In this document: positions 9,195 to 19,706 of the stretch, piece by piece
Position numbering within the stretch: position 1 is the first letter of the stretch
Layout: every line of letters starts with the position of its first letter
Origin: Candidatus Aquirickettsiella gammari
GTDB lineage: Bacteria > Pseudomonadota > Gammaproteobacteria > Diplorickettsiales > Diplorickettsiaceae
Assembly (NCBI GenBank): GCA_002290645.2
Contig: NMOS02000003.1
Coordinates: forward strand, 53,877 to 117,876
DNA length: 64,000 nucleotides
Reading direction: 5' to 3'
Made by a program: the position numbers and the translations under genes
Notes under the pieces: generated by a model
What the model was told of the DNA's origin: nothing
What the model saw: only the letters and a program-made list of their open reading frames with translations
The model's database searches: none

Positions 9195-9305
9195 AAAACA
9201 GGTAGCCCTTGCGCTTGAAACAGCAAAACCACTGATTTTGAGTGCTCCATCTTACGACAAAAATTTTTATTGCGTTCCGCTTGTGCCAAACCTATGCTCA
9301 AAGCA

Positions 9306-9596
9306 CTAATGTTGATCCTTAAATGGCAAAGCTCTTAAATTAATAAGTTCTTTTTCAACCAAATTTAAACGATGTCGTAAACATCGATTAACATACTTTA
9401 GTTTAACATAAGTAATGAAAGCAGTTAGTAAACCTAATAAGCCGCCTAAAACAAAACTTAATAGGATTAACAAGGAAAGCGGTAATCGTTTAGTCCCTAA
9501 ATAATAATTAACGCTAACCAAATCGGCATTTAGACCGGCAAATATCAGCGCCAATACAACTAACAAAATAAGGAACAAATAAGTGACGATACGCAT
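9306..9596 (-). CDS. lapA: Lipopolysaccharide assembly protein A (DUF1049)
   Basis: A small membrane protein of 96 residues with two transmembrane helices, about residues 4-24 and 40-64, separated by the conserved short loop NADLVSVNYYLG, then a cytoplasmic helical tail. LapA works with LapB in regulating LPS synthesis. Length and hydrophobic pattern fit E. coli YciS/LapA. It lies between rpsA and lapB; the ihfB gene that often sits between rpsA and lapA in related bacteria is not in this gap of about 150 bases. Confidence 0.9.
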   Translation of the reverse strand: MRIVTYLFLILLVVLALIFAGLNADLVSVNYYLGTKRLPLSLLILLSFVLGGLLGLLTAFITYVKLKYVNRCLRHRLNLVEKELINLRALPFKDQH

Positions 9597-9746
9597 AGAC
9601 TTACCTACTAAATGGGAACTTATGCTAAATCGGTTTTTATGAGGGAGATTTGGGTTCCCGCTTTAGCCAAGCAAAACCCCACTCCCCCACAAACTCATCC
9701 TTTTATCTAAGCCCATACTGATTATTTCTTGCTAAGAAACAACGGC

Positions 9747-11318
9747 CTATTTAGCAAGCAATTTTTCCTCTAAAGAAAGGCAATAAAGCGATATGATACG
9801 GTTTTTTCGATCAAGATTTAGAATTTTCGCTTCAATCGCTTGCCCTATCTCAAAGCTTTTGGCTTCTTCACCTAACTCTGAATTTTTAACCTGAGCTTCT
9901 AGATTATTGCCTAAATCAACTTTCATTCCTTCTTCGTTAATTTCTGTTATTTTCCCTGTGACTATTTGGTCTTTGCTATATTTATCAAAAGGGTGGGAAG
10001 ATTCCGTATCCAATTGTTTGATACCGAGGGAAATACGTTCACGTTCAGGATCAATCGATAGAATAACTGTTTCTAATTCATCCCCCTTTTTGTACTTACG
10101 TACCGCTTCTTCGCCGGATATATTCCACGCAATATCAGATAAATGGACTAAACCATCGATACCACCGGATAAACCGATAAAAAGACCAAAATCAGTAATC
10201 GATTTAATTTTACCGGTAATCCGCTCACCTTTAGCATGGGTATTGGCGAAGTCTTCCCAAGGATTAGATTGACACTGTTTAATACCGAGTGAAATACGGC
10301 GTCGATCAGAGTCGATATCTAATACGATGACCTCGATTTCCATGCCCGCTTGAACTATTTTGTTGGGGTTAATGTTTTTATTCGTCCAATCCATTTCAGA
10401 AACGTGCACTAAACCTTCTACACCCTCTTCAATCTCTACAAAGCAACCATAATCAGTCACATTGGTTACTTGACCTTTTAAACGGGTAGCGACAGGATAA
10501 CGCTTCACTAAATCAGCCCAAGGATCTCCCGCTAATTGCTTCAGTCCTAATGAAACACGACCTCTATTGCGTTCAATCTTCAGTACAACCACTTCAATTT
10601 CATCGCCGATAGTTAATATTTCACTGGGTTGTTTGACCCGTTTCCAGGCCATATCTGTCACGTGAAGTAATCCATCGATTCCACCTAAATCAATAAATGC
10701 ACCGTAATCAGCTAAGTTCTTTACGATACCTTTAATGACTTGACCTTCTTCTAATTCGGTTAATAATTGCTCTCGGCCCGCTTGGCCCTCTGATTCGAGC
10801 ACCGCACGCCGTGATAAAACGATATTGTTGCGCTTAGGATCCAGCTTGATGACCTTAAATTCGAGCTCCTTGCCTTCGATAATACTCGAGTCACGTACCG
10901 GCCGCACATCGACGAGTGAACCCGGTAAGAAAGCGCGGACGTTACCGACTTCTACCGTAAAACCACCTTTTACCTTTCCGGTCACGATACCCTTGATGAC
11001 TGAATTTGCATCATGTGCACGCTGTAAGGCGGTCCACATTTCAGCGCGCTTGGCTCTTTCACGCGATAGGCGGGTTTCACCGAAGCCATCTTCTAAAGAT
11101 TCAATACTAACATCGATTTCATCGCCGACCTTGACTTCTAGCTCCCCTGCTTCGTTATAAAATTGCTCAATAGGAATCAGACCTTCTGATTTTAAATTCG
11201 CATTAACAACAACACGGTCTTTTTCGATGCGGACTACTGTTCCGGTTATGATCATCCCGGTATGAAAAACACGATCGGAGAAACTCTCCTCCAGTAATTG
11301 TGCAAAACTCTCTGTCAT
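9747..11318 (-). CDS. rpsA: 30S ribosomal protein S1
   Basis: S1 binds mRNA at the ribosome and promotes initiation on structured or weak leaders. The protein has 523 residues and six S1/OB-fold repeats, seen as recurrent G.V....DYGAF[IV]...G..GL.H.S[DE].. and the [IL]SLG[IL]KQ strand that closes repeats 3, 4 and 5. The sixth repeat (from about residue 450) is shorter and the C-terminus stops soon after, making the protein about 34 residues shorter than E. coli S1. The N-terminal [13 protein letters not shown] is the conserved S2-binding segment. It is downstream of cmk in the usual cmk-rpsA order. Confidence 0.97.
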   Translation of the reverse strand: MTESFAQLLEESFSDRVFHTGMIITGTVVRIEKDRVVVNANLKSEGLIPIEQFYNEAGELEVKVGDEIDVSIESLEDGFGETRLSRERAKRAEMWTALQRAHDANSVIKGIVTGKVKGGFTVEVGNVRAFLPGSLVDVRPVRDSSIIEGKELEFKVIKLDPKRNNIVLSRRAVLESEGQAGREQLLTELEEGQVIKGIVKNLADYGAFIDLGGIDGLLHVTDMAWKRVKQPSEILTIGDEIEVVVLKIERNRGRVSLGLKQLAGDPWADLVKRYPVATRLKGQVTNVTDYGCFVEIEEGVEGLVHVSEMDWTNKNINPNKIVQAGMEIEVIVLDIDSDRRRISLGIKQCQSNPWEDFANTHAKGERITGKIKSITDFGLFIGLSGGIDGLVHLSDIAWNISGEEAVRKYKKGDELETVILSIDPERERISLGIKQLDTESSHPFDKYSKDQIVTGKITEINEEGMKVDLGNNLEAQVKNSELGEEAKSFEIGQAIEAKILNLDRKNRIISLYCLSLEEKLLAK

Positions 11319-11429
11319 ATAGTTATATCACTTGTTCTTTTTTAGAGAACCATGGTAAAGGCGCAAAAATGCGCAATTAATATTCGGCTATTACTCGCGA
11401 TAAATCACGAGAAAAATGCCCCCTGTGGC

Positions 11430-12143
11430 TTAAAATTTAATCTTAGCCTCTTGCAGCTTAGCTTTAATGCACTGCAATACGTCTTGAATACTTAAGTGGG
11501 TGGTATCAATGATACTCGCGCCTAACGGCGCTATTAATGGCGCCGTAGCGCGTTGCCTATCCTTGCTATCACGCAGCTCAAGTTCCGCTCGTACGGCGTT
11601 AAGGCTAACATGCTTCCCCTTCCCCTTCAACTGTAAATAGCGTCTTTTAGCGCGTTCTTCCGAACTCGCTTCTAGGAAAACTTTAAGTGGTGCATCAGGG
11701 AAAACGACACTCCCCATATCCCTTCCATCAGCGACTAAACCCGGTGCTTTGCGAAAGGCGCGCTGGTAGTCGAGTAACTCCCGCCTTACTTTGGCATAAG
11801 CACCCAATTGAGAGGCTAAATGGCCATATTCTTCGCTAAGAATTATATCGGTAATATCGTGCTGCTTGCAGAATACTCGCAGCATGTAATCGCTAGGACG
11901 TAATCTAAAATCAAGCACTAGCTGTTTAACCAAAGGCAGTAAGCTTTCTTCTTCTAAGGGTGTCTGAGTAAATAGGGCCAGCCAGGCTAGCGCGCGATAA
12001 ATAGCACCGCTATCAAGAAAGTGCCAGCCCAGCTCTTTAGCTAATAAGCGACTAATAGTCCCTTTGCCGGATCCACTAGGACCATCAATCGTAATGACCG
12101 GCACTACTAAAGAAGATGAATTTTTAGGGCTGTTTAGCAGCAT
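11430..12143 (-). CDS. cmk: Cytidylate kinase
   Basis: Phosphorylates CMP and dCMP with ATP in nucleotide salvage and synthesis. The P-loop GPSGSGKGT lies near residue 18-26 and is followed by [13 protein letters not shown]; the substrate-binding motif [15 protein letters not shown] and the basic lid AKRRYLQL are present. I place the start at ATG 12143, which overlaps the pyrF stop by ten bases and gives 237 residues; a longer reading back to 12179 would lie inside pyrF and is less likely. It is followed by rpsA in the normal gammaproteobacterial order, which implies cotranscription. Confidence 0.94.
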   Translation of the reverse strand: MLLNSPKNSSSLVVPVITIDGPSGSGKGTISRLLAKELGWHFLDSGAIYRALAWLALFTQTPLEEESLLPLVKQLVLDFRLRPSDYMLRVFCKQHDITDIILSEEYGHLASQLGAYAKVRRELLDYQRAFRKAPGLVADGRDMGSVVFPDAPLKVFLEASSEERAKRRYLQLKGKGKHVSLNAVRAELELRDSKDRQRATAPLIAPLGASIIDTTHLSIQDVLQCIKAKLQEAKIKF

Positions 12144-12919
12144 GATAAATAGGCTTCCCAAGCTGATTTTCGATAGCAAATTGCGCTCGCTAGCACATCA
12201 TTAGCCTGATAAATACCCCGACCGACGATAATAATATCACTTGCGTTCTGAATAATGGCCTGTTCAGGCGAGATATATTGCTGCCCTAAATCGTCACCAC
12301 TCATTGGGTCAAATTGTACACCCGGGGTCATATGAATAAAGCCTGGATTTTCAGTCAATTGATGCTGTGAAATAAAACCCATGACAAAATCAGGGTACTG
12401 ATTTGCCATCGCGATACTGGCCTTGGTATAAGCCCCTGTCGCTAGCGTGCCCGTAGAACTCATCTCAGCGAGCAATAATAAACCACGTTGTTTGGCCAAA
12501 CCAACCTCCCGCAAGCCCTGAATAATACCTGGGCCAGGAACCGTATGGGCATTGATCATATCGGCCCATTCTGCAATATGGTAGATACCGCCGCCATACT
12601 GTTGTTTAACCGTATGGCCAATATCGGCAAATTTACGGTCTTCAAAAATTAAAAATTGATGTTTATCCGCTAAATATTTAAGTTGCGATATAAACTCAGG
12701 TGTAAACTTGTTAAGAATATCAACATGGGTTTTTAATAAACAAATCTCGGTGCCTACCTTGTCGGCTAAGGCGAGTAATTCATCCGCACAGTTTATATCG
12801 GCGGATAAACAAAGATTGCTTTGCTTCTCCGCAATCAATTGACATAACGCACGCGCGCTTGAATTCAAGCAATAATCAATGCGCTTTTGATAAGTTAATT
12901 TTTTAATTTTTTTTGGCAT
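12134..12919 (-). CDS. pyrF: Orotidine 5'-phosphate decarboxylase, eukaryote-like (URA3/UMPS) subtype
   Basis: Catalyses OMP to UMP, the last step of de novo pyrimidine synthesis. The 261-residue protein carries the OMPDC signature [10 protein letters not shown], with the catalytic Lys and Asp, as well as [15 protein letters not shown] and the C-terminal DIIIVGRGI followed by [10 protein letters not shown]. These segments follow fungal Ura3 and the C-terminal half of animal UMP synthase much more closely than the shorter E. coli-type PyrF. The subtype therefore suggests ancient transfer or a rare bacterial lineage. It lies between dedD and cmk, overlapping the latter. Function is secure; origin is inference. 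Confidence 0.93.
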   Translation of the reverse strand: MPKKIKKLTYQKRIDYCLNSSARALCQLIAEKQSNLCLSADINCADELLALADKVGTEICLLKTHVDILNKFTPEFISQLKYLADKHQFLIFEDRKFADIGHTVKQQYGGGIYHIAEWADMINAHTVPGPGIIQGLREVGLAKQRGLLLLAEMSSTGTLATGAYTKASIAMANQYPDFVMGFISQHQLTENPGFIHMTPGVQFDPMSGDDLGQQYISPEQAIIQNASDIIIVGRGIYQANDVLASAICYRKSAWEAYLSCC

Positions 12920-13417
12920 TTACTGAATAAGTAATGGATCAAAGGGGACAACCTTGGTATCGAGATGCATTTCGGTATTGAGTCGCTCTGCCACTAATTT
13001 CATTTGCTCTGGTTTGATTTCAGGACCTACAAAAACACGTGTCAAAACCTGGGTTAGGCTATTAAATTGACGGCTATACGCTTTAAAACCTTTAAGTTGT
13101 AAGCTTAGCACTAAAGCTTTTGCATCAGCTGGATTTTTAAAGTCTGGTAATTCAATCACCCAGGCTTTAGCCGGAGGTAAAGGAAAGTTCAGCAAACTTT
13201 GCATGCTATGCATACCGTGCATACGATGATGGCTTGAGACCATAGGTAGTAACTCTGGACTAGGTTGAGCGGGTAAATTAGGCATAATAAAAGACTGTAA
13301 GGGATCAGCTCGATAATCTTTTACAAATAAAGGCACAAAAATAACCAACAGCGCCACCACAACCGTGATGGCAACAAAGCTCGAGCGTCTAAATTGAGTA
13401 GCCACTATCACTCTCAA
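12920..13417 (-). CDS. dedD: SPOR-domain cell-division protein DedD-like
   Basis: A 165-residue bitopic protein. Residues about 14-34 form a transmembrane helix, a Pro/Met/His-rich linker follows, and residues about 80-165 are a SPOR domain (WVIELPDFKNPADAKALV, then RVFVGPE). SPOR domains bind denuded septal peptidoglycan glycans. DedD occurs downstream of folC in gammaproteobacteria, and here it follows folC in the accD-folC-dedD order, about 170 bases after its stop. The stop adjoins the pyrF ATG directly. E. coli DedD is 220 residues, so the linker is shorter here. Confidence 0.82.
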   Translation of the reverse strand: MRVIVATQFRRSSFVAITVVVALLVIFVPLFVKDYRADPLQSFIMPNLPAQPSPELLPMVSSHHRMHGMHSMQSLLNFPLPPAKAWVIELPDFKNPADAKALVLSLQLKGFKAYSRQFNSLTQVLTRVFVGPEIKPEQMKLVAERLNTEMHLDTKVVPFDPLLIQ

Positions 13418-13591
13418 GAAACCTATATCGCTGAAATTATACCTATAACATTTGAATTTGCGAACTTAAGTCTAAATTTGTTTTGATGATAAAAACTCCA
13501 GCTTATTTTTTCTTATCTTGTAAACCTGCTTTAATCGACTCAGGTCGACGGTAAAGTCAATAATTTTAGCTATCGCCTTAAAAAACTAAAC

Positions 13592-14875
13592 TTAGTTAAA
13601 ATGGTGATATATCGCGGCCGCGGTATGGAATGAGCCAAAAACCAATAAACTATCGTTTTTCTGCAGACTCTGATAAGCGTGTTGAAAAGCTAAATCCGGT
13701 CTAGAAAATTCCAAAATAACTGGCATCCCCTGCAAGCTCATTAAGACTTGCTTTAAGTGCTGAGCGCTTGCCCCTCGTGGAACAGTCAAATCACTCACGT
13801 ACCAGTAATCCACCTGCGACAGTAAAGGACGCAAGGTGTTGACAATATCTTTATCAGCTAACATCCCGACCAGCGCATGGATTTTTCCGGCACAGACGCT
13901 ATGAAGCAGTCTTTTCGCTAAACAGCGCCCTCCGGCTGGATTATGCGCTACGTCAATGATAATTCGACGTGAATTTTTTTCGATACATTGAAATCGGCCG
14001 GGCAGAAAAACTCGCTTTAAACCTTCTTTTATGGCAGCCGATGTAATTGAAAATCGGTCGCTTAATAGCTCTATCGCTTGTAGCACCGTTGCCGCATTCT
14101 GCAAGTCAATACGTGGTAGTGGTAAATCGATTAGCGAATGATGTTGGCTTTGCCAAGACCAGGATGAGCCTTGCATTTTATAATCAAACTCAAACCCTTG
14201 CCGATACAGTGGACTGGCTAAGGACTGCGCATGCTCTAAGATAGATTGCGGTATCGCAAAATCGCCACAGACACAAGGTTTATACCGACGCAAAATCCCC
14301 GCTTTTTCCTTAGCAATTGCTTCTCGCGTATCACCTAAGTACTCCATATGATCAAGATCGATCATACTGATGATAGCCAGGTCAGCGTCAACGCAATTAA
14401 CCGCATCCAAGCGCCCACCTAACCCCACTTCTAAAATAATCGCATCGAGATGCGCTTGTTGTTTAAACAACCACAACGCCGCTAAGGTTGTGAATTCAAA
14501 ATAAGTCAGTGAAACATTAGCGCGTAAGCTTTCAATCTGAGTAAAAGCATGACATAAGGCTTGATCACTCACACACTGACCGGCTATTTGTATTCGCTCA
14601 TTATAATGGATAAGGTGAGGTGACGTATAAGTCGCCACACGATATCCTGCTGCGGTTAAAATAGCCGCGGTTAATACCACATTGGAACCCTTGCCATTGG
14701 TTCCTGCGACCGTAATAACAGGACAAGCAAATGTTAAGACGTCTAAACGTTTAGCCACTTGCGTGATGCGATCGAGACCTAAATCGATGCTTTTGCGATG
14801 ACAAGTTTCTAAATAAGCTAACCAATCCTGAAGTGGTGTCGTACTTGTTCGTCGTTCATTCGGCATCGTTATCAT
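13592..14875 (-). CDS. folC: Bifunctional folylpolyglutamate synthase / dihydrofolate synthase
   Basis: Adds glutamate to folates and joins dihydropteroate to glutamate. The 427-residue Mur-ligase-type protein has the ATP loop [11 protein letters not shown] near residue 55, [13 protein letters not shown] shortly after, the central [12 protein letters not shown] motif, and the C-terminal [10 protein letters not shown] motif. It starts at ATG 14875, inside the end of accD (overlap of 20 bases), which implies translational coupling; a second ATG three codons on is also possible. Order accD-folC-dedD is conserved in gammaproteobacteria. Confidence 0.95.
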   Translation of the reverse strand: MITMPNERRTSTTPLQDWLAYLETCHRKSIDLGLDRITQVAKRLDVLTFACPVITVAGTNGKGSNVVLTAAILTAAGYRVATYTSPHLIHYNERIQIAGQCVSDQALCHAFTQIESLRANVSLTYFEFTTLAALWLFKQQAHLDAIILEVGLGGRLDAVNCVDADLAIISMIDLDHMEYLGDTREAIAKEKAGILRRYKPCVCGDFAIPQSILEHAQSLASPLYRQGFEFDYKMQGSSWSWQSQHHSLIDLPLPRIDLQNAATVLQAIELLSDRFSITSAAIKEGLKRVFLPGRFQCIEKNSRRIIIDVAHNPAGGRCLAKRLLHSVCAGKIHALVGMLADKDIVNTLRPLLSQVDYWYVSDLTVPRGASAQHLKQVLMSLQGMPVILEFSRPDLAFQHAYQSLQKNDSLLVFGSFHTAAAIYHHFN

Positions 14876-15755
14876 TGATAAGCGCAGATAGAGAATAGCG
14901 TCCCTGATTAGCCGCCATTAATTTAGTTAACAAGGCGGCTATTTTATCTTTTAAAACACGTCTATCGACGATCATATCGATAGCGCCATGTTCTAGTAAA
15001 AATTCACTGCGTTGAAATCCTTCAGGCAACACTTGACGTACCGTTTGCTCAATAACACGAGGACCGGCAAAACCGATTAAGGCTTTAGGTTCTGCGATAA
15101 TAATATCGCCTAAATTAGCAAAACTCGCCGATACACCACCCATCGTCGGATCAGTTAGCACGGAAATAAAGGGTAAACCCTTTTGTTTAAGCTTAGCGAG
15201 TACCGCACTGGTTTTCGCCATTTGCATTAATGAAAATAATCCTTCTTGCATGCGTGCCCCACCACTCGCCGAAATACAAAGAAAGGGAATATCAGCCTCT
15301 ATAGCGGCTAGCACGCCACGCACAAAACGTTCACCTACCGCAGCGCCCATAGATCCACCCATAAAATCAAATTCAAAAGCCGCACAAACTAAAGGAATAC
15401 CCTGTAGTTTAGCTTGCATCACCAGCAAGGCTTCTTTTTCGCCGGTTTTTTTCATCGCTTGGTGAAGGCGATCCTTGTATTTAAACTGATCTTTGAACTT
15501 AAGTTTGTCAACGGCGACGACTTCATTGGCTATTTCATGACGGGATTCAGGATCTAAAAGTTGTTCTAAGCGTTTTCTCGCTTTGACACGATGATGATGG
15601 TTACAGGTGGGACAAACCATCAAATTACGTTCAAATTCAGCACGATAAAGGACCGCCTGACACGACTCGCATTTAACCCAGCTATTTTCAGGCACCCCTG
15701 TGCTGCTACGAACAACCGTCTGGATGCCCTTAATTACTTTTTTTAACCAACTCAT
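14856..15755 (-). CDS. accD: Acetyl-CoA carboxylase carboxyltransferase subunit beta
   Basis: Together with AccA it transfers the carboxyl group from carboxybiotin to acetyl-CoA, giving malonyl-CoA. The 299 residues match E. coli AccD. An N-terminal zinc ribbon with CxxC pairs (KCESCQAV and VCPTCNHHH) lies at about 28-50, followed by the crotonase-like fold with the acyl-CoA-binding glycines [11 protein letters not shown] and [11 protein letters not shown]. The gene begins the run accD-folC-dedD. Upstream, about 80 bases separate it from the end of potD, which is transcribed from the same strand. Confidence 0.97.
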   Translation of the reverse strand: MSWLKKVIKGIQTVVRSSTGVPENSWVKCESCQAVLYRAEFERNLMVCPTCNHHHRVKARKRLEQLLDPESRHEIANEVVAVDKLKFKDQFKYKDRLHQAMKKTGEKEALLVMQAKLQGIPLVCAAFEFDFMGGSMGAAVGERFVRGVLAAIEADIPFLCISASGGARMQEGLFSLMQMAKTSAVLAKLKQKGLPFISVLTDPTMGGVSASFANLGDIIIAEPKALIGFAGPRVIEQTVRQVLPEGFQRSEFLLEHGAIDMIVDRRVLKDKIAALLTKLMAANQGRYSLSALINDNDAE

Positions 15756-15834
15756 AAGATTTCCCGTTTAGAAGCATCGACATAAAATCAATGAAATGCA
15801 AAGACTTAGGTTTACCCGCGATATAATGCCTGGA

Positions 15835-16872
15835 CTAACCCCCTATTTTCAACAATTCCCAATATTTTTGATAAATTCTTTCTGCGGCACCGACGTCGGT
15901 TTGGACCACACTTCGCTGCAAGACCTTACTATCAGGATAGATGATAGGATTATTTAAGATCGATTTGGGCATCAATTTATAGGCGGCAAGATTAGGCGTC
16001 GCATAACCGATGGCTAAACTAATCTTTTTAGCAATATCAGGTCTTAATATAAAATTGATAAAAATATAGGCGTTATTTAAGTGCGATGACCCTATCGGAA
16101 TGGCCATACTATCGATAGAAACAACAAACCCTTCTTTAGGATAAATAAAATCTAATGCCTTATTCTCTTGGGATGCTTGATAAATATCACCATTCCAGCC
16201 CATACCGACACTTAAATCTTCATCAATATAAAGTGCTTTAACGCCATCATTATTAAATAATCGAATATTGGGCATTAATTGTTTTAATTTCAGATAAGCG
16301 CGTCGAATATGTTCAGGCTCGGTGTCATTGGGCGAATAACCTAATACCAGCAAGGCCATTGAAAACACTTCATGCACATCATCTAATAAGAGCAATTGAT
16401 TACGATGAGATGGATTCCAAAAGTCAGCCCAATGTTGGAACTGATTCGGCGCATGCACGCGCGTATTAACAACGATCCCCGTCGTGGTCCAAAAATAAGG
16501 AATACTATAATGGTTGCCTGGATCATAAGGCTTGTTCAATAAAGCCGGATTAAGATTTTTAAAGTTCGATAATCTCGACTTATCCAGTGCTTGTAACATA
16601 CCTTGTCGACGCATGCGATCGACAAAATAAGTCGATGGCACAATGACATCGTAACCGGTCTGCGGATTGGCTTTGAGCTTAGCATAAAGCGTCTCATTGC
16701 TATCGTAAGTGGTGTAATTAACTTTAATGCCTGTTTCTTGGGTAAATTCTTTTAATACCTCAGTGGAAATATAATTTGACCAATTATAAATATTGACAAC
16801 ATTTTCTTTGCCAAATACCGGCCCACCGATCCACAAAAGCACACACGCGATAAAATAATGAGATATACGCAT
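15835..16872 (-). CDS. potD: Spermidine/putrescine-binding periplasmic protein
   Basis: The 345-residue solute-binding protein of the polyamine ABC importer. An N-terminal signal peptide (about residues 1-21, ending near GPVFGKE) precedes the mature start VVNIYNWSNYIS, which is the classical PotD/PotF opening. Conserved internal features include YDVIVPSTYFVDRM and the W-N-G-D-I-Y segment that lines the polyamine cleft. It is last in potABCD with a single base between the potC stop and its ATG. Spermidine preference is likely but cannot be told from putrescine by sight. Confidence 0.94.
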   Translation of the reverse strand: MRISHYFIACVLLWIGGPVFGKENVVNIYNWSNYISTEVLKEFTQETGIKVNYTTYDSNETLYAKLKANPQTGYDVIVPSTYFVDRMRRQGMLQALDKSRLSNFKNLNPALLNKPYDPGNHYSIPYFWTTTGIVVNTRVHAPNQFQHWADFWNPSHRNQLLLLDDVHEVFSMALLVLGYSPNDTEPEHIRRAYLKLKQLMPNIRLFNNDGVKALYIDEDLSVGMGWNGDIYQASQENKALDFIYPKEGFVVSIDSMAIPIGSSHLNNAYIFINFILRPDIAKKISLAIGYATPNLAAYKLMPKSILNNPIIYPDSKVLQRSVVQTDVGAAERIYQKYWELLKIGG

Positions 16873-16873
16873 C

Positions 16874-17653
16874 CTAATGACTCACCTTTTTAGTCGGTAA
16901 TATGAGTTGAAACAAAACCACTATAAAGAGTGTAATCGCAAACATAACAGAGCATAGCGCATTTAATTCAGGTTTTAATCCGATACGAACCAAGGAATAA
17001 ATATATAACGGTAAAATTTGAAAATCAGGACCTGTCACAAAAAAACTGATGATGACATCATCCAATGACAAGGTAAAACTTAACAGCCAACCGGCTAAAA
17101 TAGCCGGCCATAGCATCGGAATGATAATTCGACGAAAACTCATAAAGTCGTTCGCGCCTAAATCACGCGCAGCTTCAAAGACATTTTTATCTAAGCCGCT
17201 AAGCCGGCTATAAACGGTAACGGCAACAAAGGGAATACAAAAAGTAATATGTGACAGTAATAAAGACCAAAACCCTAAACGCATTTTAAGCAAAAAAAAT
17301 AAAATCAATAACGAAATTCCCATCACGATATCGGGAGAAACAATCAATACAAACAATAAACCGTGCAATAAATTCTTGCCAAAAAAACGATAGCGGTAAA
17401 GACAGGTCGCCGCGATAGTTCCAATAAAAGTAGCCAAGCTGGCGGCCAACACACCCACTTCTAATGAATGTAACGCCACGACCGCCAGATCGGTATCATC
17501 ACCCAATTGCTTATACCAATCTAAAGTAAAACCATGCCACAATAAGGAATAAGTTGAATTATTAAATGAATAAACCACCAACAGGATGATAGGAAAATAA
17601 AAAAAGCAGTAAATTACCGTTAAATAGCTAAATTTCGCCAATCGGTTCATCAT
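16874..17653 (-). CDS. potC: Spermidine/putrescine ABC transporter permease PotC
   Basis: An inner-membrane permease of 259 residues with six predicted helices. The cytoplasmic EAA loop (FEAARDLGANDFMSFRRIIIPML) at about residues 160-182 contacts the PotA ATPase. Residues 20-40 (VVYSFNNSTYSLLWHGFTL) are typical of PotC. It overlaps the end of potB by about 20-26 bases, depending on which of two adjacent ATGs is used, and precedes potD with one base between. Confidence 0.95.
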   Translation of the reverse strand: MMNRLAKFSYLTVIYCFFYFPIILLVVYSFNNSTYSLLWHGFTLDWYKQLGDDTDLAVVALHSLEVGVLAASLATFIGTIAATCLYRYRFFGKNLLHGLLFVLIVSPDIVMGISLLILFFLLKMRLGFWSLLLSHITFCIPFVAVTVYSRLSGLDKNVFEAARDLGANDFMSFRRIIIPMLWPAILAGWLLSFTLSLDDVIISFFVTGPDFQILPLYIYSLVRIGLKPELNALCSVMFAITLFIVVLFQLILPTKKVSH

Positions 17654-18494
17654 AATGTTGCCCTATTTTATTGGCACGTCGGTACATTAACAACAGCAAA
17701 CCCATCGCCAAAGTAAGCACCATACTTACCGCTGAACCCAATGGCCAATTATGCGCCGCTAAAAACTCATTTTGGACAAGGTTTCCGACTAACAAAGATT
17801 TGGCGCCGCCTAAAATATCTGGGATATAAAACATACTCATCGCCGGTAAAAATACTAAAATAATTCCACCCATAATACCGGGCAATGTTAAAGGGAAGAT
17901 AACGCGGGCAAGAATAGTCACAGCACTTGCCCCAAGATCACGGGCGGCATCAATAAAACGAATATCCAATTTTTCGATATTGGCATACAAAGGTAATATC
18001 ATAAAAGGTAATAAACTATAAACGAGACCTATCATTACCGCCGTACTAGTATATAAAATGGTCAGTGGATGATGAATAATTCCCAGTGATAACAATAAAG
18101 TATTTAACAAACCCTTAGCTTTTAATATAGAAATAATAGCGTAGGTGCGAATCAATGAACTGGTCCAAAAAGGAATGATCACTAAAAATAAGAGTAAGCT
18201 TTTATATCGAGATTCTAGCCGCGCCAAGAAATAAGCAAACGGATAACTTAGCAATAAACAAATCAAACTACATAATCCGGCAATGTAAAAAGAATGCCAA
18301 AATACGGTAAAATAAATAGGATTGAGTAAAGCGAGATAATTTTGTAGCGAAAAATGCCAACGAAAAAGATTAACCGTATCATTTTCTAAAAAGCTCGTTA
18401 TGAGCACCAGTAATGTAGGCAGTAAGGCAAATAAAGATAACCAGAGCCAAACCGTCGCTATCGTTGTCCATTTAAAAAGGCGATCAGCTTTCAT
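17628..18494 (-). CDS. potB: Spermidine/putrescine ABC transporter permease PotB
   Basis: The partner permease of PotC. I start at ATG 18494, which overlaps the potA stop by 11 bases and gives 288 residues, MKADRLFKW onwards, close to E. coli PotB (275-285). A longer reading to 18578 would run inside potA and adds a Cys-rich extension with no family support. Six transmembrane helices and the EAA loop (FIDAARDLGASAVTILARVIFPLT) at about 185-207 are visible. Tight overlaps in potABCD imply one coupled transcript. Confidence 0.95.
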   Translation of the reverse strand: MKADRLFKWTTIATVWLWLSLFALLPTLLVLITSFLENDTVNLFRWHFSLQNYLALLNPIYFTVFWHSFYIAGLCSLICLLLSYPFAYFLARLESRYKSLLLFLVIIPFWTSSLIRTYAIISILKAKGLLNTLLLSLGIIHHPLTILYTSTAVMIGLVYSLLPFMILPLYANIEKLDIRFIDAARDLGASAVTILARVIFPLTLPGIMGGIILVFLPAMSMFYIPDILGGAKSLLVGNLVQNEFLAAHNWPLGSAVSMVLTLAMGLLLLMYRRANKIGQHYDEPIGEI

Positions 18495-19578
18495 CGGGTA
18501 AAATAACCTCCCAACCTGGGATCCAGTGCACCCACACCGATTCACCACTATGAAAATCGAGCTTCTCATCATCCTCATTAAAAAATTGGGTCGCCGCTAA
18601 CAAGTTTTGGCTTTCTAATCGAACCATTAAATCTACCGTTGAACCCTTGTAAATGACTTGCTCGACGACACCCGGAAACATTTGCGAGGTATCTGTCACT
18701 TCAGTAGGCGACCAAACCTCGAGATCTTCGGGTCTCACCAAGGTATAAACTTTTTGATTCTTCGCAAAATGGCGTCGATTTTTCAAAGTAAATTCTTTAC
18801 CTTCAATAACAGCATGAAAGACATGTTCATCGACCGAGATAACTTGTGTTTCAAAAATATTAACTTCACCTATAAAACGCGCAACACGTAAACTATGAGG
18901 TTCTTCATAGACTTCACGCGGCGTACCTATCTGCTCAATGCGGCCTTCGTGCATCACGACAACGCGATCCGACATTGACAAAGCTTCTTCTTGATCATGG
19001 GTGACAAAGATAAACGTAATTCCTAACTGGGTTTGTAATTGCTTTAACTCGAGCTGCATGGTTTTACGCAGCCGATAGTCTAAAGAACTCAAGGGCTCAT
19101 CCAATAAAAGGATACTTGGTTTATTCACCACCGCCCTGGCAATCGCAACACGTTGTTGCTGACCTCCACTTAATTGATAGGGTTTACGCTGACTTAAATG
19201 CGCCAACTTCACCATCTTCAAGGCTTCTTCAACCTGCTGTTTGATATCCGCCTTGGCTAAACCCTTGCAACGCAATCCAAACGCAATGTTATCGAAGACA
19301 TTTAGATGCGGAAATAAAGCGTAACTTTGAAAAACCGTATTAACATGTCGTTCTTGTGGCGATAATCCTTTTACATTATGACCATCAATACAAATAACGC
19401 CACTATCCGGCTCTTCAAAACCAGAAATTAAGCGCAATAACGTTGTTTTTCCACAACCGCTCGGTCCAAGCAAGGTCAAAAATTCACCTTGTTTAACCTC
19501 GAAGTTAATATCCTCTAAAACTTCTTCGTCATGGAAGCGTTTCGTGACCCCTTTGAGTTCAAGGACATTCCCATTCAT
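18484..19578 (-). CDS. potA: Spermidine/putrescine import ATP-binding protein
   Basis: The ATPase that powers the PotBC channel. The 364-residue protein has Walker A GPSGCGKTT near residues 38-46, the signature LSGGQQQRVAIARA near 135, Walker B LLLDEPLSSLD and the H-loop THDQEEALSMSD. The C-terminal region from about 240 is a TOBE regulatory domain typical of PotA (VRPEDLEVW). It is the first gene of the pot operon; an upstream region of about 130 bases separates it from truA. Confidence 0.96.
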   Translation of the reverse strand: MNGNVLELKGVTKRFHDEEVLEDINFEVKQGEFLTLLGPSGCGKTTLLRLISGFEEPDSGVICIDGHNVKGLSPQERHVNTVFQSYALFPHLNVFDNIAFGLRCKGLAKADIKQQVEEALKMVKLAHLSQRKPYQLSGGQQQRVAIARAVVNKPSILLLDEPLSSLDYRLRKTMQLELKQLQTQLGITFIFVTHDQEEALSMSDRVVVMHEGRIEQIGTPREVYEEPHSLRVARFIGEVNIFETQVISVDEHVFHAVIEGKEFTLKNRRHFAKNQKVYTLVRPEDLEVWSPTEVTDTSQMFPGVVEQVIYKGSTVDLMVRLESQNLLAATQFFNEDDEKLDFHSGESVWVHWIPGWEVILPDES

Positions 19579-19706
19579 TACACAGCTAACCTCACTTTCA
19601 TGATGTAATGGTAAAATCGGAAGCGATTATGCAATAGACCTTTAGTAAAACCAAGTATTTTGTTCGCATTCTTCCTATTTAAACCATGAAATAAGCGGCA
19701 CAAAAT

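Noticed and set aside
9065..9301. Open frame across the start of lapB
   Set aside because: It overlaps lapB in another frame and has no conserved features; it reads as a shadow.
12144..12179. Longer N-terminus for cmk
   Set aside because: It would sit inside pyrF with no similarity to Cmk; the ATG at 12143 overlaps the pyrF stop in the usual coupled way.
18495..18578. Longer N-terminus for potB
   Set aside because: The extension is an out-of-frame reading of potA and has no permease features.
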